From contig JANXRI010000030.1 of the NCBI GenBank assembly GCA_025353085.1, forward strand, positions 1 to 9,146: a stretch of DNA of 9,146 bases. Reading direction: 5' to 3'. Position numbers and translations under genes: made by a program. This document shows positions 6,836-9,146 of the stretch, in pieces. The DNA comes from Betaproteobacteria bacterium (lineage in GTDB: Bacteria > Pseudomonadota > Gammaproteobacteria > Burkholderiales > SG8-41). Every line of letters begins with the position of its first letter. The first letter of the stretch is position 1. The notes below the pieces were generated by a model that saw only the letters and a program-made list of their open reading frames with translations, had not been told where the DNA came from and searched no databases.

Positions 6836-7522
6836 ATGAAGTTATTTGTGCAGGTGGGTCATATTGCAGCGCTGGTTATGTTGATTGCGGCAGGCAGCGC
6901 ATGGGCTCAACAGGCCCCCTCTGTAGGGCGTGACTACACCAAGGTTAGCCCGGCGCAGCCGACGGACAGCGGCAAGAAGATCGAAGTGATCGAATTTTTC
7001 TGGTACGGTTGCCCGCACTGCTACCACCTTGAGCCGGCGCTCAAAGCGTGGTTAAAGCGCAAGCCTGCCGACGTCGAATTTCGCGCGGTGCCTGGCACGT
7101 TCGGGTCGCCCACATGGGAACCCTTGACGCGCACATACTACGCGCTCGACGCGATGGGTCTGACGTCCAAATACCACGATGCTTTATTTGCGGCCATTCA
7201 CGAGGAAAAAGACAGCGTCAAGCAGCGTGCGCTCGTTAACGAACCGCGTGCCATCGCGGACTGGTTCGGCTCCAAAGGCGTGGACAAGCAAAAATTTCTC
7301 GACGCGTACAACTCATTTGCGGTCAACAACCGCACCAAGCGCTCGGAGGAGCTGACCCGGACCTATGATGTGCCAGGCACGCCGGCGGTAGCAGTTGATG
7401 GCAAATTTTTGACGAGTCCGTCGAATTTCCCCAATGCGGATGGCAGCGTAAATTACGACCGTTTCTTTCACGTCGTGGATCAACTGATTGCGCAGGCGCG
7501 CAAGGAACGCGCCGGTAAGTAA
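6836..7522 (+). CDS. dsbA: Periplasmic thiol:disulfide oxidoreductase DsbA
   Basis: DsbA introduces disulfide bonds into exported proteins and is re-oxidised by the membrane protein DsbB. The 228-residue product has a cleavable signal peptide, with a hydrophobic core at about 10-22 and predicted cleavage after AWA (residue 24). The thioredoxin-fold active site is C59-P60-H61-C62 within EFFWYGCPHCYHLEP, the canonical CPHC of DsbA. The conserved cis-proline is P183 in VPGTPAVAVDGKF. Only the two active-site cysteines occur in the protein. It follows the SPOR gene by 15 bases and its TAA overlaps the next gene's ATG by one base, so the two dsbA genes are likely translated together. The internal helical insertion between active site and cis-proline has normal DsbA size. 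Confidence 0.96.
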   Translation: MKLFVQVGHIAALVMLIAAGSAWAQQAPSVGRDYTKVSPAQPTDSGKKIEVIEFFWYGCPHCYHLEPALKAWLKRKPADVEFRAVPGTFGSPTWEPLTRTYYALDAMGLTSKYHDALFAAIHEEKDSVKQRALVNEPRAIADWFGSKGVDKQKFLDAYNSFAVNNRTKRSEELTRTYDVPGTPAVAVDGKFLTSPSNFPNADGSVNYDRFFHVVDQLIAQARKERAGK

Positions 7523-8166
7523 TGATGCCGGCGTCCGCGCCTTGGTTGTGGCGGCTTGCGGTATTGCTCGCGCTTGCTTGTCTCGCGCTGCCGGCCGCCG
7601 CGCAATCGAGCAAGACCGACGCCGACTATCGTGAAATCCGCCAGCAGCCGATCGAGACCGGCGACAAAATCGAAGTCATCGATTTTTTCTTTTATGGCTG
7701 CCAGCATTGCAACGAGCTGTTGCCGCGCCTTGAACGCTGGCGCCAAGGTAAACCGGCCGACGTCGTTTACCGGCATATTCCGGTGGTGCGCCACGATTCC
7801 TGGGTACCGCTCGCAAAAACGTATTTCACGCTTGAAGCGCTGGGCGAAGTGGAACGCCTGCACCCCGCCGTGTTTCACGGCTACCACGTCGACGATCTTT
7901 ACATGAGCCAGGACAAAGTGATTTCGGAATGGGCCGCCAAACAAGGGCTCGACCCCGACAAGTTTATGGCCATTTACCGCTCGGACGAAACGCGGCGAAA
8001 GGTCGAACGCGCGCGCAAGCAAACGCTTGACTACGACATTCAAGGCACGCCTTCGCTGGTCGTCGACGGGCATTTCCTGACCGACGGCTCATCGCCAAAA
8101 ACAATCAACATCCTCGAGCGTCTGGTCCGGATTGCGCGCCAGCAACGCGAAAAGGCCGCCCAGTAA
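7522..8166 (+). CDS. Second DsbA-family thiol:disulfide oxidoreductase with CQHC active site
   Basis: This 214-residue exported protein is a clear relative of the preceding DsbA. The two share KIEVI, YGC-x-HC, KPADV, GTP and VDG-x-FLT at matching positions, and roughly a third of aligned residues are identical by eye. A signal peptide ends at about AAA (residue 27). The active site is C60-Q61-H62-C63 in FFFYGCQHCNEL. The dipeptide between the cysteines is Gln-His, not the usual Pro-His, which in this family changes redox potential. The cis-proline P177 in IQGTPSLVVDG is intact, so an active thiol enzyme is expected. Its start overlaps the dsbA stop as TAATG. A second ATG at 7525 is equally possible. 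It could be a specialised oxidase or a partner for a dedicated substrate. Confidence 0.92.
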   Translation: MMPASAPWLWRLAVLLALACLALPAAAQSSKTDADYREIRQQPIETGDKIEVIDFFFYGCQHCNELLPRLERWRQGKPADVVYRHIPVVRHDSWVPLAKTYFTLEALGEVERLHPAVFHGYHVDDLYMSQDKVISEWAAKQGLDPDKFMAIYRSDETRRKVERARKQTLDYDIQGTPSLVVDGHFLTDGSSPKTINILERLVRIARQQREKAAQ

Positions 8167-8207
8167 GCCTGACCGGCCGCTGGTTCTCAATTCTTCGTGC
8201 GTACGTA

Positions 8208-8972
8208 ATGCGACGCGTCATCGTAACCGGCGCGTCGAGCGGTATCGGCGCTGCGCTCGCGCGCGAGTACGGCAGCACCGGGGCTGTGCTCGGCCTGATC
8301 GCGCGCCGGGAAGCCGAGTTACAAGCACTTGCAGGAAAACTAGGCACGCCGTTTCAGATTTTCGCCCTCGACGTGCGCAACAGCGCGGCACTGCGGGCCG
8401 CCGCGGCCTCGTTCATTTCGCGCCACGGTTGCCCCGACATCGTGATTGCGAACGCGGGCGTCAGCACCGGCACACTGACTGAACAGCCGGAAGACCTTGC
8501 GGCTTTCCAGGACGTGCTCGACATCAACGTCGTCGGCATGCTCAACACGTTTCAACCTTTCATCGCAGCCATGCGCGAGGCCGGGCGCGGTACGCTCGTC
8601 GGTATCGCCAGCGTAGCCGGCTACCGCGGCTTGCCGGGCGCAGCCGCGTATTCAGCATCGAAGGCTGCCGCGATTTCGTATCTCGAAAGCCTGCGCGTCG
8701 AGCTGCGCGCAAGCGGCATCAAGGTCATCACGATTTGTCCCGGCTATATCGCAACCCCGATGACGGCGGCTAATCCTTATCCGATGCCTTTTATATTGAG
8801 CGCGGATACCGCAGCCCGCGCGATCGTGAAAATCATTGACCGCGGCAAGACGTTTGCAGTAATTCCATGGCAAATAGCGATCGTGGCGCGCGTGTTACGC
8901 CTGCTGCCCAACCGGCTTTACGACCGGCTATTCAGTAACGCGCCGCGCAAACCGCGCCTCCCTCGCAAGTAA
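8208..8972 (+). CDS. Short-chain dehydrogenase/reductase (SDR)
   Basis: This is a classical SDR of 254 residues with a Rossmann fold that uses NAD(P)H to oxidise or reduce an unknown substrate. Visible motifs are the cofactor-binding TGASSGIG at residues 7-14, NAG at 82-84, and the catalytic tetrad N107 (LDINVVG), S135, Y148 and K152 (YSASK), followed by the PGYIATPM segment. An arginine after the cofactor glycines (IARR) hints at NADP preference. The C-terminus has a hydrophobic stretch WQIAIVARVLRLL followed by a basic tail NAPRKPRLPRK, suggesting possible membrane contact. It starts 41 bases after the second dsbA-like gene without a clear ribosome-binding site. The substrate cannot be deduced. 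Confidence 0.93.
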   Translation: MRRVIVTGASSGIGAALAREYGSTGAVLGLIARREAELQALAGKLGTPFQIFALDVRNSAALRAAAASFISRHGCPDIVIANAGVSTGTLTEQPEDLAAFQDVLDINVVGMLNTFQPFIAAMREAGRGTLVGIASVAGYRGLPGAAAYSASKAAAISYLESLRVELRASGIKVITICPGYIATPMTAANPYPMPFILSADTAARAIVKIIDRGKTFAVIPWQIAIVARVLRLLPNRLYDRLFSNAPRKPRLPRK

Positions 8973-8984
8973 TGCGGTGGCAAA

Positions 8985-9146
8985 CTACGCTCTCATGACC
9001 GCGAGCAGGTCTTCACCATAGCGCTCGAGCTTGCGCGCACCCACCCCGGAGATTCGACTAAGCGCATCGACAGTCGACGGACATTCGCGGGCCAACTCGG
9101 CGAGCGTCGCGTCGTGAAACACTACGTAGGCGGGCACTCCGTGCTC
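8985..9146 (-). CDS. recQ: ATP-dependent DNA helicase RecQ, C-terminal HRDC end, cut by the window edge
   Basis: Reading the minus strand from the right edge gives 53 residues, starting EHGVPAYVVFHDATLAELA and ending YGEDLLAVMRA with a TAG stop (plus-strand CTA at 8985-8987). This is the HRDC domain wording found at the end of bacterial RecQ: P-x-Y-V-V-F-x-D-A-T-L, the SRISGVGARKLERYG helix-hairpin and the final LLAV. RecQ unwinds DNA 3' to 5' in recombination and fork repair. The helicase core lies outside the window, so another HRDC protein such as RNase D is formally possible but less likely. It converges on the SDR gene with only 12 bases between stops and no terminator. Confidence 0.88.
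   Translation of the reverse strand, partial: EHGVPAYVVFHDATLAELARECPSTVDALSRISGVGARKLERYGEDLLAVMRA

Noticed and set aside
7573..7584. Possible lipoprotein signal around C20 of the second DsbA-like protein
   Set aside because: The residues before the cysteine (A-L-A) do not fit the lipobox, and the hydrophobic core continues past it to a standard signal-peptidase I site.
1..9146. Mobile element, CRISPR array, toxin-antitoxin pair or defence island
   Set aside because: No transposase, integrase, direct-repeat array or small paired genes were seen. All complete genes match housekeeping or envelope families with intact motifs.

Overview
The window looks like an ordinary chromosomal segment of a betaproteobacterium. 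It has a moderately high GC content. Its gene order is hemE, priA, argS, a SPOR-domain gene, dsbA, a short-chain dehydrogenase and a convergent recQ. The protein motifs, notably the ArgRS degenerate KMSKS region and the HRDC tail of RecQ, read as typical of Burkholderiales/Nitrosomonadales-type bacteria. This lineage call is inferred from recalled gene families and order, not from a search.

Layout: (1) positions 2-649 hold the C-terminal part of gltD (glutamate synthase small subunit), entering from the left edge. (2) hemE (780-1856) follows a 130 bp gap that contains a tiny 11-codon frame ending one base before the hemE start. (3) A 311 bp gene-free stretch (1857-2167) is the least ordinary DNA here. 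It has segments of about 70% AT, two perfect DnaA boxes on the same strand, a good sigma70-type promoter and a strong stem-loop. (4) priA (2168-4363) has all its helicase motifs and all eight zinc cysteines. (5) argS (4463-6208) has its own extended -10 promoter. (6) A tight run of envelope genes follows: a membrane-anchored SPOR protein (6218-6820), dsbA (6836-7522), a second dsbA-like gene with a CQHC active site (7522-8166), and a short-chain dehydrogenase (8208-8972). (7) The last 53 codons of recQ (8985-9146, minus strand) converge on the dehydrogenase.

Functionally, the left half is core metabolism and replication restart: nitrogen assimilation, the tetrapyrrole pathway, PriA and tRNA-Arg charging. 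The right half is cell-envelope biology, with septal peptidoglycan binding by the SPOR protein and periplasmic disulfide formation by two DsbA-type oxidoreductases. The near-zero spacing from argS through the second dsbA suggests co-transcription or translational coupling.

No mobile element, CRISPR array, toxin-antitoxin pair, tRNA or rRNA was found, and I see no convincing undescribed multi-gene system. The two items most worth checking are the DnaA-box-containing hemE-priA gap (possible replication origin or DnaA-controlled priA promoter) and the tandem DsbA pair with divergent active-site dipeptides (PH versus QH).
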